Shown here: positions 1 to 10,897 of the stretch, one piece after another | Numbering within the stretch: position 1 is the first letter of the stretch | Layout: each line of letters starts with the position of its first letter | NCBI RefSeq assembly: GCF_963676685.1 | Contig: NC_092346.1 | Coordinates: 32,811,133 to 32,875,132 of the forward strand | DNA length: 64,000 nucleotides | Reading direction: 5' to 3' | DNA from: Mytilus edulis | Taxonomy: Eukaryota; Mollusca; Bivalvia; Mytilida; Mytilidae | Position numbers and translations under genes: made by a program | Notes under the pieces: generated by a model | The model's input: only the letters and a program-made list of their open reading frames with translations | Told to the model about the DNA's origin: nothing | The model's database searches: none

Positions 1-75
1 CTCGTCCTGAATATGCATGAAATATTTGCCACTGGACGTAAAGCAACCAACAATCAATCAATGTACAGAATTTAG

Positions 76-372
76 TTTTTAACTCTTTTTCAGGTTATTG
101 TTCTAGAACTAGCTCATTATGTACAGACATTTCTTATTTTATACCCATTTCAGGTTATGGTTCGAATTCTAGAACTAGCTCAACATGTACAGACATTTGT
201 TTTTTATACCTTTTTCAGGTTATGGTTCTAGAACTAGCTCAACATGTACAGACATTTGTTTTTTATACCTTTTTCAGGTTATGGTTCTAGAACTAGCTCA
301 AATTGTACAGACATTTCTTTTTTATACCTTTTTCAGGTTATGGTTCTAGAACTAGCTCAACATGTACAGACA
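76..372 (+). repeat. Five-fold tandem array of a splice acceptor plus exon start
   Basis: A ~59-65 bp unit is repeated five times. Each unit holds a T-rich tract, CAG, and the first ~36 nt of GCN2 exon 4 (GTTATGGTTCTAGAACTAGC). The AG-flanked starts are at 94, 154, 219, 278 and 337. Only the last runs into the full exon. The second copy at 60657 has a single unit, so the amplification is specific to copy A. Confidence 0.92.
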
Positions 373-510
373 TTTCTTCGTGATAACTACAAAGGTCCAC
401 AGAAATCTTTTTATGAAGAAATGTTAAGTAACCAATTGAAACAACAGGAAAAACTAAAATTAGAACAACAAAAAAGACTTGATTTTCTGAAAAGAAAGGA
501 AGAAAAAGAG
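337..510 (+). pseudogene. EIF2AK4: GCN2 copy A exon 4 (end of RWD domain)
   Basis: 174 nt, phase 0/0, between a ttttcag acceptor and a gtattc donor. The 58 codons start VMVLELAQHVQTFL and end in a K/E/Q-rich helix (LKRKEEKE). The translation is identical to the exon at 60657-60830. The acceptor is the last of five tandem copies of the same acceptor plus exon-start segment. The homologous human stretch is the RWD C-terminal helix and the start of the charged linker. Confidence 0.9.
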
Positions 511-844
511 GTATTCAGTGTTTTTGTTTGATTATTTCAGTGATTTGCCTTTGACCTTAAACCATATTATTTAAAACCACAAAGTTATACTGAAATGAAT
601 TAGCACTAGAATTGTCAGTTTTCCTATCAAAGGTCATGTTTTTTTCTGGGCACTCCAGCTGCCTCTACCAATAAAAACTGGCTGTGATGAAATAGCCCAA
701 AAGCAGTTCTTAAAAGTTGGGTTCAAACACATAAAATCAAATTAAATGATTTAGCAATTGAAAAAAAGATAATGTGACCAATTGCAACAAATTATAACAT
801 CTCTCTACTTCATATCAAATTGTTTAAAATTAGGTAACAAAATT

Positions 845-894
845 GAGAACAACAGAAAAGACTTGATTTTCTGAAAAGAAAACAAGAAACAGAG
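845..894 (+). pseudogene. Relic of GCN2 exon 4 tail within intron 4 (copy A)
   Basis: About 50 nt match the 3' end of exon 4 (AACAGAAAAGACTTGATTTT...), followed by the same intron start. The donor is lost (GAGATATTT instead of GAGGTATTT). An equivalent relic lies at 61170-61218 in the second copy, so an internal tandem duplication of about 0.4 kb predates the large duplication. Confidence 0.8.
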
Positions 895-1083
895 ATATTT
901 GATGTTTTTGTTTGATTTTATTAGTGATTTACCCTTGAACTATGACTTTATATCATGTAGTTCAAAACCATGGAGTTATCCTCTTATAAAAAAAATAAAA
1001 GATTAATAATATACCAGTATTCTGGAAAGACAGTGTTATCAAATATCACAATGGGATCATGGAAATAGCGATATTTCCCTTAA

Positions 1084-1767
1084 AGGGGCACTAGCTGTCA
1101 AATTCATTGTAACCAATTTGACTCAAATTCTCATATTTGGTTTATAACAATGTAAAACATTTATCCAAACTATCAAAAGTATAAAATAAACAGTTTACAG
1201 AGCATGGGGTAGATAATATATAGGTTCGTTTCGTGTGTATCTTAGTCCAGACGCCATCTAATTAACTATCGATTTGACCTCAGATGACCATATAAGCGAT
1301 GTAAACAAAAATAAAGATACGAATAGATTAAACCAACACGTGCAATTGCATTTTTATAGGTCTGTTTGATTTTATTTTATAGATTAAAAATAGATGTTTC
1401 TCATTGTTTTTAACCATATAAGAATGATTTTATGTGCATCGAATTAGTAATCAAATGATTTACCGTAGTTTCACTTTCATTGTTGACATTCTTTTTCTTT
1501 AAATAACCAGTACACGTACAATGCATGCGTTGTCAATCTCTAGCTAGGGGTTAACTTGAAGTTCACATGAATACCGGTTAGAATGATGATGACGTTTTCA
1601 CTTGCAAGTGAATCAGTCAAAAAATATGTTTAATCGTTTATTTCAACAAAATTAAAGGAAATTGATTGCTAAAAGCAAATTATTATTTCATTATTCCAAT
1701 TTGATTAATGATTGATCTAAAAAAAATCATACTTTATTTTTTTATATATATCGTAGCTAGTGCCCCT
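1084..1767. mobile_element. TTAA-flanked MITE (684 bp)
   Basis: Inverted termini AGGGGCACTAGCT / AGCTAGTGCCCCT are each abutted by TTAA (1080-1083 and 1768-1771). The paralogous intron carries a single TTAA (61436-61439) and no insert, giving an empty site. No coding capacity is visible. The TTAA duplication suggests mobilisation by a piggyBac-like transposase. That assignment is inference. Confidence 0.9.
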
Positions 1768-2464
1768 TTAAATAATAGTTGATTTTATTATTAATTTTGC
1801 TTTTAAATCTATACAGAAAACTGCATGGTACATGTATATGTACCATTTGAGTGATCTTTTAATTTCAACTATTATTATTACTTTATTTAGATAAATAAAG
1901 TATATAAAATTCAAGGGAAATAACTCTAGCACAAAACTACAATATTTGCATTGGTGAGATCTTTTCCCCACTGACAGCCTAGATAAGAGTTCCAAATAAA
2001 CTAATTAATAAGTATTATCAAAACTGTAAATAATACTTACCGCTACAGCTTTAACTGTAAGGTACCCTGAAATTGTTAGTATCTATAAGATAAAATTAAG
2101 AACAGGGTTTCATATAGATAAGTATTATTTTCTTTTATTTCATGTTAGAATAGTATAATTAAATACAATGTTCAATAATAAAATAATACACTGATCTGAA
2201 ATTAATATATACAATTTTTTTTTAATTAAATACAATGTTCATTGATACTTATTAACATAGATTTAAAATCCCTAAAAGCATTTTAATTTTTGCAATTTCT
2301 TCAACAACTGAGAATTTCATTATGACATTCAAAGAATTTTTTCAATAGCAACATTGTGCAAATCTTATAATTGTTGGATTGATTTATTTAAGGGTAGGCC
2401 TTTTATATCTGTTACTTCTTCTAATTCACTACATAGATTTTCTGATATAATTGCAGAAAAGATT

Positions 2465-2709
2465 TTGAATTAGGGAGGGGGGTGGTGGTAACAACTAGCA
2501 AGTATCAATTTGCTAAAATTTAATTTTGATATTTTTTTATTTGTGAATTGTGAATATAACAATTATTTTTTTTTATCTTCCAATATCTTCTGTTTATCAT
2601 GAGAACAAAAATTTCTAGAAGTGTTAAAGCAATAAAATGGCATTTTCAAATTTGATTAAGAAACAAAGATGAATTAATATATCATATGGGTTAACAACTT
2701 TTTAAAAAC
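2465..2709. other. Segment present only in copy A (~245 bp)
   Basis: Flanking sequence aligns with 62098-62118, but about 245 bp including a G-rich tract (gggaggggggtggtgg) is absent there. No terminal repeats or clear target duplication are seen, so a deletion in the second copy is as likely as an insertion here. Confidence 0.6.
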
Positions 2710-2813
2710 ATTTGTTTATTGTAAAATACTGAAGGCTCTACATTTTTAAAATAAATCATATGTCTTAATGATGTGTCATATATTTATTGAAAGTGAAATA
2801 ATGGTACTGTATA

Positions 2814-3130
2814 AAAATAAGAAGATGTGGTATGATTGCCAATGAGATAAATATCAAACAGAGTTCAAATGAAGTGGATGTAAGCCATTATAGGCAACTG
2901 TAAGACCTTCAACAATTAGAAAATCATACTGTACAGCTGGCTATAAAAAGCTTAGAGATGAAAAAATTCAATGGAGAAAGTTAACAGCCTAATTTATTTA
3001 TAAGAAAACAGTTTACAAAAACAAATATTACAGACATAAACTAACAACAACCACTAAAATACAAGCTCCTGACATGGGACAGGTGCATAAAGCATGTGAC
3101 AGGGTTAAAAAGGTTTGATGCACCAAATTC
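2814..3130. repeat. Interspersed bivalve-type repeat (copy A)
   Basis: It starts AAGAAGATGTGGTATGATTG and continues through AACTGTAAGACCTTCAACAA, the GACATGGGACAGGTGCATAA module and the GGTTTGATGCACC end. Related copies are at 62215-62530, 20091-20240, 52343-52830 and 54809-54957, and in reverse at 5577-5700, 19650-19765, 55144-55270 and 63898-64000. The class (SINE or MITE) is unresolved. Confidence 0.7.
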
Positions 3131-3217
3131 AATGTTCATTTTTTCTTTGAATTTAACTTCAGACACACACATGAATTTTATTCATTAACTTATAATCTTG
3201 TGCTTTGCCTGTTTCAG

Positions 3218-3298
3218 AGACAACTTTTAGAGGATGAAATACAGAAGAGACAACATGCTCTGAAAGAAGAAACAAAGAAAATGAAGGAGACAAAACAG
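3218..3298 (+). pseudogene. EIF2AK4: GCN2 copy A exon 5 (charged linker)
   Basis: 81 nt, phase 0/0, acceptor gtttcag, donor gtacaa. It encodes 27 residues of charged helix (RQLLEDEIQKRQHALKEE...). It differs from the copy at 62620-62700 by one residue (KKMKE here, KKIKE there). Confidence 0.88.
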
Positions 3299-3665
3299 GT
3301 ACAATTCAAATGTTTATACATATGTCTATCATAGAACTTCAGGGGCCATATTATGTTTTCTGGTTTATAAATTTATCTGTCCGTCCCAATGTTATCAAAG
3401 TACAAATAATATTCACCTGAATTTTTTTTTATATTTAATATGATTGAAATTCTTGCTGTTGGACATATATAGTTTGACAGCCATTTAACCATTATTGTGT
3501 TTTACACTTAATATGCTTGACTGCAGAAAATAATTATCTTTAATGAATATAGCTACTCAATTTTATTTGCATAAATTAAAAAAAGTATGGCACTGAAACA
3601 AATCTTTTCGTAGCATGATCTTCTTGATATGATCTATATATTAATCTATTTATTTCTATAATTAG

Positions 3666-3850
3666 ATATCTGATGAGAAACCAACAGAACAAGAGAAAGC
3701 TGTACCAGCTACTCCTATTACTGAAGTACCAACATGTTCCCCAATTGGTACCCCAAGTACTCCTAGAAGACCAAGAATGTCTCATTCACCCTCGCCATTA
3801 ATTGTACTGCCAAGTAATGAAAATAAATATAACCAGGATAAGAGAAGAAG
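3666..3850 (+). pseudogene. EIF2AK4: GCN2 copy A exon 6 (S/T/P-rich linker)
   Basis: 185 nt, phase 0/2, acceptor ataattag, donor gtatgt. It encodes a Pro/Thr/Ser-rich linker containing PSTPRRPRMSHSPSPL, possibly phosphorylated, ending in a basic run (DKRRR). It differs from the 63081-63265 copy at two residues (TEQ/TEP and PSN/PCN). Confidence 0.88.
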
Positions 3851-4389
3851 GTATGTGGTTGTTATGTTTTTATTTTATGTCCTTTTAAAAAAAGCAGTCA
3901 TGGTAGTTAATCAATAAAATTTGCACCCTTTTTCTTCCTGTGTACCAGCTTTAGTATAAACCATGTAACCTCAAGTTTCCAAAATATTCTATAGAAACAC
4001 CAATTAAAAAAATTTGGTGCTTTGAAACACAGCAATTTTTTACTGAAATGTCAAATTTAAGGTAATATTTTTTTTCAACCCTTTTTCGTATGCAACCTGA
4101 TGTGACATACTTTGATTTGGTGGTATAACACCTACATACACATACTTGATCCTATATTATCATATTTCATTTCTTAAATTTTTATTTGGTAGCTATAGAC
4201 CAAACACATTTCATGGATGCAGATTCAAATATATTTGTTAAAAATATTCATATTTTTTCTATTTATGACAACTAGACTAGGAAAATATAGCTGCTTCACA
4301 TACATGACGATGATGTAAGTCATGAACCTGGTGTTCAGAGGTTGTAGTTTGTTGATGTGGTTCATAATTTGTTCTTGTTTCTAATTTTT

Positions 4390-5500
4390 GTCGAGCCTGC
4401 AACTTTTGTTGCAGAAAGCTCGACCATAGGGATAGTGATCCGGCGGCGGCAGCAGCAGCTACGGCGGCGGCGTTAGCTCACTTCTTAAAACTTTATATTT
4501 TAGAAGGTGGAAGACCTGGATGCTTCATACTTTGTATATAGATGCTTCATGTTACGAAGTTTCCGTCAGTCACATGTCCAATGTCCTTGACCTCATTTTC
4601 ATGGTTCAGTGACCACTTGAAAAAAAAGTTCAAATTTTTTGTAATGTTGAATTCTCTCTTATTATAAGTAATAGGATAACTATATTTGATATGTGCGTAC
4701 CTTGCAAGGTCCTCGTGTCTGTCAGACAGTTTTCACTTGACCTCGACCTCATTTCATGGATCAGTGAACAAGGTTAAGTTTTGGTGGTCAAGTCCATATT
4801 TCAGATACTATAAGCAATAGGGCTAGTATATTCGGTGTATGGAAGGACTGTAAGGTGAACATGTCCAACTGGCAGGTGTCTTCTGACCTTGACCTCATTT
4901 TCATGGTTCAGTGGTTATAGTTAAATTTTTGTGTTTTGGTCTTTTTTTCTCATACCATATGCAATAGGTCTACTATATTTGTTGTATGGAATGATTGTTA
5001 AGTGTACATGTCTAGCGGGCAGATGTCATGTGACCTTGACCTCATTTTCATGGTTCAGTGGTCAAAGTTAAGTTTTTGAGTTTTGGTCTTTTTATCTAAT
5101 GCTATATGCCATAGGTCAACTATATTTGGTGTATGGAAATATTTTATGATCTTTATGTCAGTCGAGCAGGTTTTATTTAACCATGACCTCATTTTCACGG
5201 TTCATTGCACAGTGTTAAGTTTTTGTGTTTTGGTCTATTTTTCTTAAACTATAAGTAATGTGTCAACTATATATGTTGTATAGAAGCATTGTTAGCTGTA
5301 CCTGTCTGCCTAGCATGGTTCATCTGACCTGGACCTCTTTTTCAAGGTTCATTGGTCTTTGTTTAGTTATCTTGGTTAATGTTAAGTTTATGTGACAGTT
5401 GTAATAAAGCTTAGCTTTATACTTACAAAATGTAGGACTATCAACATAATATCAATGATTAGTATAGAAGGCGAGACATTTTAGCGTGTGCACTCTTGTT
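4390..5500. mobile_element. Pearl/Helentron-like non-autonomous element (1.11 kb)
   Basis: The 5' end forms a hairpin (GTCGAGCCTGC...GCAGAAAGCTCGAC). A GGCGGC-rich stretch follows, then about six ~148-bp core repeats marked by GACCTTGACCTCATTTTCAT, and the end is GTGTGCACTCTTGTT. The paralogous intron at 63806-63820 has the flanks joined (CTAATTTTTGATATAG) with no insert. There are no TIRs and at most a TT is duplicated, which fits insertion between two T's. The architecture matches published bivalve 'pearl' elements, regarded as Helentron-associated. The family name is from memory. Confidence 0.85.
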
Positions 5501-5576
5501 GATATAGTTTAGACTGTTGATTTACATTTCAATGATTAACACTAGTCATTTTTAGAGCCCTTTTTAGCCTGCTGTT

Positions 5577-5700
5577 CATTGTAAACCAAGGCTCTGTGTT
5601 GAAGACCGTACGTTGACCTATGATAGTTTAGTTTTATAAATTTTGACTTGAATGGAGAGTTTTCTCAATGGCACTCATACCACATCTTCTAATCTCTATA
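5577..5700. repeat. Interspersed repeat, reverse orientation (copy A)
   Basis: Contains GTGTTGAAGACCGTACGTTGACCTATGATAG... and CAATGGCACTCATACCACATCTTCT, the reverse complement of the AGAAGATGTGGTATGA repeat end. The paralogous copy runs to the window end (63898-64000). Confidence 0.65.
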
Positions 5701-6489
5701 AAAAGTAATTTTATTAAATGCTCATTGTTTCCATTTAATAAGTATTAACAATGGAAGGTACACATATTTTGTAAGGCCATTATCTGAAACTATTTGCTCA
5801 AGATTTGCACTTACACATTTAATTTGCTTCATATACATGTAAATAAAAAGTACCAATCTTATTTACACATATATACAATGGGAGATAATTGTTAAATTTT
5901 AGAAAAGTTTTCTGTTGTACTATTTTATGAGATTATGTACAGATTGCTTTTAAACTTTTAAAAATGATAATTAATATATGAAAAAATACATAACAAACAG
6001 ATGGACTGATGTGTCACATGATAAGATATCTGAAACTATTTTTAATCTTTGAGGAAGTGAAAACTTTTCGATCACCGACTTTGAACATGAAAAAAAAACA
6101 TAAATGAGTACTGAAAATTATTAGGGTTATTCCTTTAAAATGTATGTGGGAAGTTCGAAAGGGACTTTCAAAATATCCCTACAACCAAGAAATATTTATA
6201 GATAATTTTTCATAATAGTAAAAGAAGCATACTGTAAAAAGACCCATGACCCACATTCAATAATTAAACGTCCCTTCCTACCCTCCCACAAACATTTTAA
6301 TGAAATAGCCCTTAACAGATATTTTATATGAAATGGTCTCTAGAAATCCAAGAATGTTAATTATTGATCCTTAATTATTGATCCACATGTCCTGCTTGCA
6401 CTTTTTCAGTAACCATGCTTGTATCCAAGTGAGTAATTTTTGAGCCTCAAAATTATTTTATTTTACATTTTCAATTTTGATATATTCAG

Positions 6490-6617
6490 GAGGACCAGTA
6501 CCCCATTGAGAGATACCGATGATTCTGATCACCAATGTAAAGACCATACTGGAGGGATAGTTGTTATAGCCTTCAACACTAAATCAGAGAGAACAATACA
6601 TAGAGGCACATGTTTAG
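6490..6617 (+). pseudogene. EIF2AK4: GCN2 copy A exon 7 (entry to pseudokinase)
   Basis: 128 nt, acceptor atattcag, donor gtaata. It reads in phase from exon 6 (AG|G). The product is RTSTPLRDTDDSDHQ... then GGIVVIAFNTKSERTIHRGT, which aligns with the human segment containing EILYFN...HKGKCIG that leads into the pseudokinase domain. It ends in phase 1. Confidence 0.8.
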
Positions 6618-7234
6618 GTAATAATATGAGAAATATTTTTGTGTTTATAGTTTACAGTTATTCTACAAACTTCAATAGAATAGTACATTGGCTTTGTCCA
6701 TCTTATTGTTGAGAAGTGTGATTTTGATAAATGCACAATTTTCCATAAACAAATGTACAGAATATTTTTATTAAAATTTTCATGAGAAAATATAGCATTT
6801 TTTTTCTCAGAAGTTTGAATGGACATTTATGCTTTGAAAGGTATCAGGAAAGGGGTGTGTTTATCAGTGTGCAGAATTTGGAGTGTGAACGGGATACTCA
6901 AAAATTTGCTTCACTGTTTCCCTGCCAAGCACAGGGCAGTAATGAATAAAAGAAAAAACTGTTTTGAAACTACACCACTATATATAGGTGTGATGGCTTC
7001 TTCCTATGGACTGTTATCCTGTTAACTAGCATTGCAGCAGTCTAGTAGGGAACAGGTTTCAAACTCATATTACTATTACATGTTCTTGTCCTGAATATGC
7101 ATTTAATAATTGTCTTTTGATGTTTAATGTCCATTCATCCATATTAATTTATTTTGTGTGAATGATTGGATTGATATGGCTCTCTTAGAGTTAGTATGCA
7201 AATTACTTTTAAGAGAGTATATATGTGTTTGTAG

Positions 7235-7395
7235 GTCATAGTGTCCATGGTAGTACAGTGTATGCTGGGATAGATACAGCCAGTGGAGAATTAGTAGCTA
7301 TATCCGAATGGGTTTTAAAATGGCGCCATATAAAACAGAAGAGAACTCAAAGAGTTGATTATGAGGACAAAGAGGGTGCTACTTACTTAAAACAG
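7235..7395 (+). pseudogene. EIF2AK4: GCN2 copy A exon 8 (pseudokinase N-lobe)
   Basis: 161 nt, acceptor tttgtag, donor gtaata. It encodes GHSVHGSTVYAGIDTASGE then LVAISEWVLKWRH, matching the GCN2 pseudokinase strand region (human LVYNALETATGG...LYEWVLQW). The lysine of a normal kinase VAIK motif is absent, as expected for this degenerate kinase domain. It ends in phase 0. Confidence 0.85.
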
Positions 7396-7827
7396 GTAAT
7401 AAATGAAATGAGTTTAAAAATTAATTGGTAAATGTTGTTAATGAGACAGCGACCAAAAAAAGAAAAAAATAAGAATTTAAACATTCTATAAGTAGTTTCA
7501 TTTGTTTTAGTTTTTCCCAAACAGCTATTTTCATGATCATCCAAATAAAAAAAAATACCTTAATCTTACAATTTAGATAATCTGACGCTGATTATCACAA
7601 TGAAAAGTTTTGTCAATTTTTTTCTTTTTCAATTATTCACTGACTATACATAAAGTGAGAAATCGTCATAAAAAATGTGAAAATTTGAAAATTTTGCATA
7701 CAAAAAAACATAAAAGATTTACCAAACAATGTCATTATAATTTCCAACCTCAAAATCATCTGTCCACACACTGACAGTTTTATTTAAAGTTATGTCAAAA
7801 GAAATCTTATATATATATATATATATA

Positions 7828-7983
7828 CAGTTTAACCTGTGTTATCCAACATACTGGGGGAACAAAAAAAATGTCTGATTAAGCAGGGTGTCGCAATACT
7901 GATTTTTTTTCTTCAACGATAAATGTGTCGGGTTAAAGCAGGATGCTGGAATACTCAGGTGTCGGATTAGGCAGGTTACTCTG
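7828..7983. mobile_element. Short TA-flanked MITE (156 bp)
   Basis: Imperfect inverted termini CAGTTTAACCTG / CAGGTTACTCTG are flanked by TA on both sides (7826-7827, 7984-7985). Internally it repeats GTGTCGG(G/A)TTA motifs. A Tc1/mariner-type TA duplication is likely, but the left flank is an (AT)n run, which weakens the target-site evidence. Confidence 0.6.
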
Positions 7984-8856
7984 TATTTTCAAACTAGGAA
8001 AATGACAATGTCAGCTATAATTAACTGAGGTTTTAGCCTTATATCAGGTACCATACCATGTACTATAGGGTGTTGTCAGTTAAATAAGCATACACATTAT
8101 ACATGACTCACTTGTGGCTAATATACATTTAAAAGCTAGAGTTATTTCCCTTTTAATATAAAATTTTCGGTTTGCATATCTTCTTGTGTAGTTGCTATTC
8201 ATTTTGTATGGATGAGATTTATACATGTGAAAAATAGAAATGTGGGTATGTGTAAATGAGACAGCAACCCAATGACATAAATAACTAAAAACCATCTAGA
8301 GGTCAGTTTACAATCTTCCTCAATTATGCAGATGTCTATACAACAATTAAAGCTCTAAATTGTGCTGAGGGTAGAACAGCTGACAATATAATAAACAAGA
8401 ACCATAATAGATCTGCCAGTTACACCTAATTCTAATATCATACACAGTTTTCAGTTGGCTGTTCAGACCTTGTTGTAGAATTTATACTTGCATCTTAGTA
8501 GACAATCTTGCGTTCTTTCCCCAACGGTGGTTTATTGTATAAAATCTTAATAATATTAAAGAACTATTTATTTTTAACCTACTGTATATTCATTTAATTT
8601 CCTTGGTACCTATTTTCATAGATTAAGAAAAACGTACATGTTGGTGGATAGTTGATTTCGTGAATTTGCAAAAGGCTCCATACAAGCCTATAGAAAATTT
8701 ATCCTTCGTAGAAAATTTAATTTGGTGGTTCACCTTTTTCACCAAAATTGGTATCCACAATTGATAATGAATCCACAGTATTAAGAGTGTATATTTGTAT
8801 ATAAAAAAAGTACTAGGCTTATTTACATATTGAATTTCTTGCTTTCTTTATTCCAG

Positions 8857-8967
8857 ATTACAAGCATTGAACAAGAAATACACAGCTTGATTCGATTACG
8901 ACATAAAAATCTTATTCACTACTTAGCTATAAAATATATACAGGAAGCAGGGAAATGTACAGTTTAT
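8857..8967 (+). pseudogene. EIF2AK4: GCN2 copy A exon 9 (pseudokinase helix C region)
   Basis: 111 nt, phase 0/0, acceptor tattccag, donor gtaagt. It encodes ITSIEQEIHSLIRLRHKNLI followed by HYLAIKYIQEAGKCTVY, matching the human stretch EFNSLVKLSHPNVVRYLAMN. The following intron is about 5.8 kb and holds the antisense B-box gene. Confidence 0.85.
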
Positions 8968-9569
8968 GTAAGTTAATATTTTTATAGACATGATTTACAT
9001 ATTATCAAGATAGGAGAGAAATAAAGAATTAAGCAATTTTTTGAGAAAAATTCATAAATGTCAGAATTTTGGTTGAAAATAAATTGTAACAGAACAATGT
9101 TAGAGATGGGACTCATTTGGGTCTAAGCGTGATGTGGGATTGGCTGATTTTTTTTAAGCGTGACACATGAAAGTCAAATGAATAAGTGTGAAAACGGGAA
9201 ACGAAAACAGGCGGGACATGGGTAATTACATGTGCTCTTATGGCAACAAGAAGTGGGATATAGAAATCTCACTAAACAATATGCAGGATCTGGGATTAGA
9301 CCCCACAAGGAGACCTCCTTAGAGATCCTTGTTACCAGTGTAGATAAGAAGCAGATTCAGTATTTTCATATGTGCCACAGGAAATGCTGATCTATATGAT
9401 TAGAATTGCTGCATGTTAATCTCAACTATACTGCTAATAAGTATTTAGATGAACCTATTATTAACTTGTAAAATCAGTTCAGCAGAATATGGAAAATATA
9501 TAAATGGAATGTACATATGATACCCTTGAAATGCACTGTTCCTGTCAAATGCCAAACACAACAATTTTT

Positions 9570-9690
9570 ATGCCCCATTTATTATTCCCCGATTTATATG
9601 GGCATTATGTTTTCTGATCTGTGGGTCTGTTTGTCTGTCCGTTTGTCTGTCCATTAGTTAGTTTGTCCTACTTCAGGTTAAAGTTTTTGG
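9570..9690. repeat. Fragment of the ATGCCCC...GGGCAT element family
   Basis: Starts TTTTTATGCCCCATTTATTA and goes through GGGCATTATGTTTTCTGATC and CTGTCCGTTTGTCTGTCC to GGTTAAAGTTTTTGGCC. The fuller copy at 31476-31967 shares these modules in order. The rest here has decayed. Confidence 0.6.
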
Positions 9691-10380
9691 CCTCAAGTCT
9701 GTGCATCAGCTCATTTTTGTTGGAATTTTTGCCATTGGAGTCTGGGCCTCTGTCTCATATTCATTTTTTGGAGTCTTCAGTCTGGGTGTCAGATCATTTC
9801 AAAGCAAAGCTTTTTGAAATTGTCCAGTACAATACATCTCAATCTGATCACGTATGCCTACATTTTACAGTTGCCTCAGTTGTTCAATGTAACATGCCCA
9901 AATAAACTACTTGAGACCATGAATATCATTTCATGTATCACAAACTCATTTTTCTTTTGATTGTCAAATTTTTAGAAACATTCAGGATGTGATCCATTAT
10001 ATTTTGTATATTTGTTATTGTGTAGCCTGACATCAAATCTAGCAACCTATAGAAATGAACTGACATTTTCTCTTATGTTAGTTTGATATCTATCAGTTAT
10101 ACAGTATATGAAGACTCTAAGTATGTTAGTTATTATGAATGAATGATATACTGGTAAGACACTTTCATTCTCCCACACTTGTCGATCACTCTGTTATACA
10201 GTAAGTTTAGAATGTAATGTTTACAATTATCAATGTAAATCTTTGTCAGTTAACTTTTTTCTCCTGCAATTTTTTATAGCTAGTTTTCAGTCTCAGTGAG
10301 TTGTCTTAGTAGTTCATCTACACTAGCAAGTCAACATTGAGGTTGTGAGTTTCAACTCAATTTGGCAAGGTGCTTTTGAC

Positions 10381-10860
10381 TCAGATTTCAATTGACTAGA
10401 ATGGAGTTTGCCTGCTTTAGGTTGGTGGGTCTCTGTTGTTACTGGTGTTTTCTTTACCAATAAAACTAATCACTGTAGTATAGCTAATTGTCAGAAAAGT
10501 GGTGTTAGACACCAACAATCAATCAATTAAATAACCAGTAATTGGTCGTTAGGTTGGTGGGGCTCTATTGGTACTCCTATTTTCTCCACCAATAAAATGA
10601 ACACTAAACAGAGCAAAAGGTGAAAGTTGTGTTAAACTCCAACAATCAATCAATCAAACAACCAGTAATTTGACAGATTTTTGGTTGGTCTCTGTTTGTG
10701 CTTTTTCACCAATAAAACTGATCACATAATATAGCCAAGTGTGAAGGTGGTGTTAAACGCCAACAATTAATCAATCAAGCAACCAGTAATTGGGCATATT
10801 TTTCAGGGATATCTGTTGATTCTCCTGCTTCCTCCACAAATAAAATCAATCAATTGATCA
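10381..10860. repeat. ~120-bp tandem array, four degenerate units
   Basis: Each unit runs GGTTGGTGGG(T/G)CTCT, TTT(A/C)CACCAATAAAACT, AAAGGTGGTGTTA(A/G)AC and CCAACAATCAATCAATCAA, then CCAGTAATT. Single related modules occur at 652-730, at 60966-61050, and at the window start. This is a common bivalve-type interspersed module, locally amplified. Confidence 0.7.
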
Positions 10861-10897
10861 ATATGAACTTTCATTTCTACCTGTGGCGACTGCTTAA

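Noticed and set aside
244-531. 95-codon ORF starting MYRHLFFIPF as an independent gene
   Set aside because: Its 5' half is read-through of the tandem acceptor repeats, and the 3' half is GCN2 exon 4 ending in intron sequence.
1768-1995. Minus-strand ORF conserved between the two GCN2 copies (also at 61436-61663)
   Set aside because: It is duplicated only because the whole intron is. The sequence is AT-rich with no family resemblance, and it begins at the MITE boundary.
9621-9905. 94-codon + strand ORF with CPFVCPLVSLSY start
   Set aside because: Arises from the GTCTGTCCGTTTGTCTGTCC module of an interspersed repeat.
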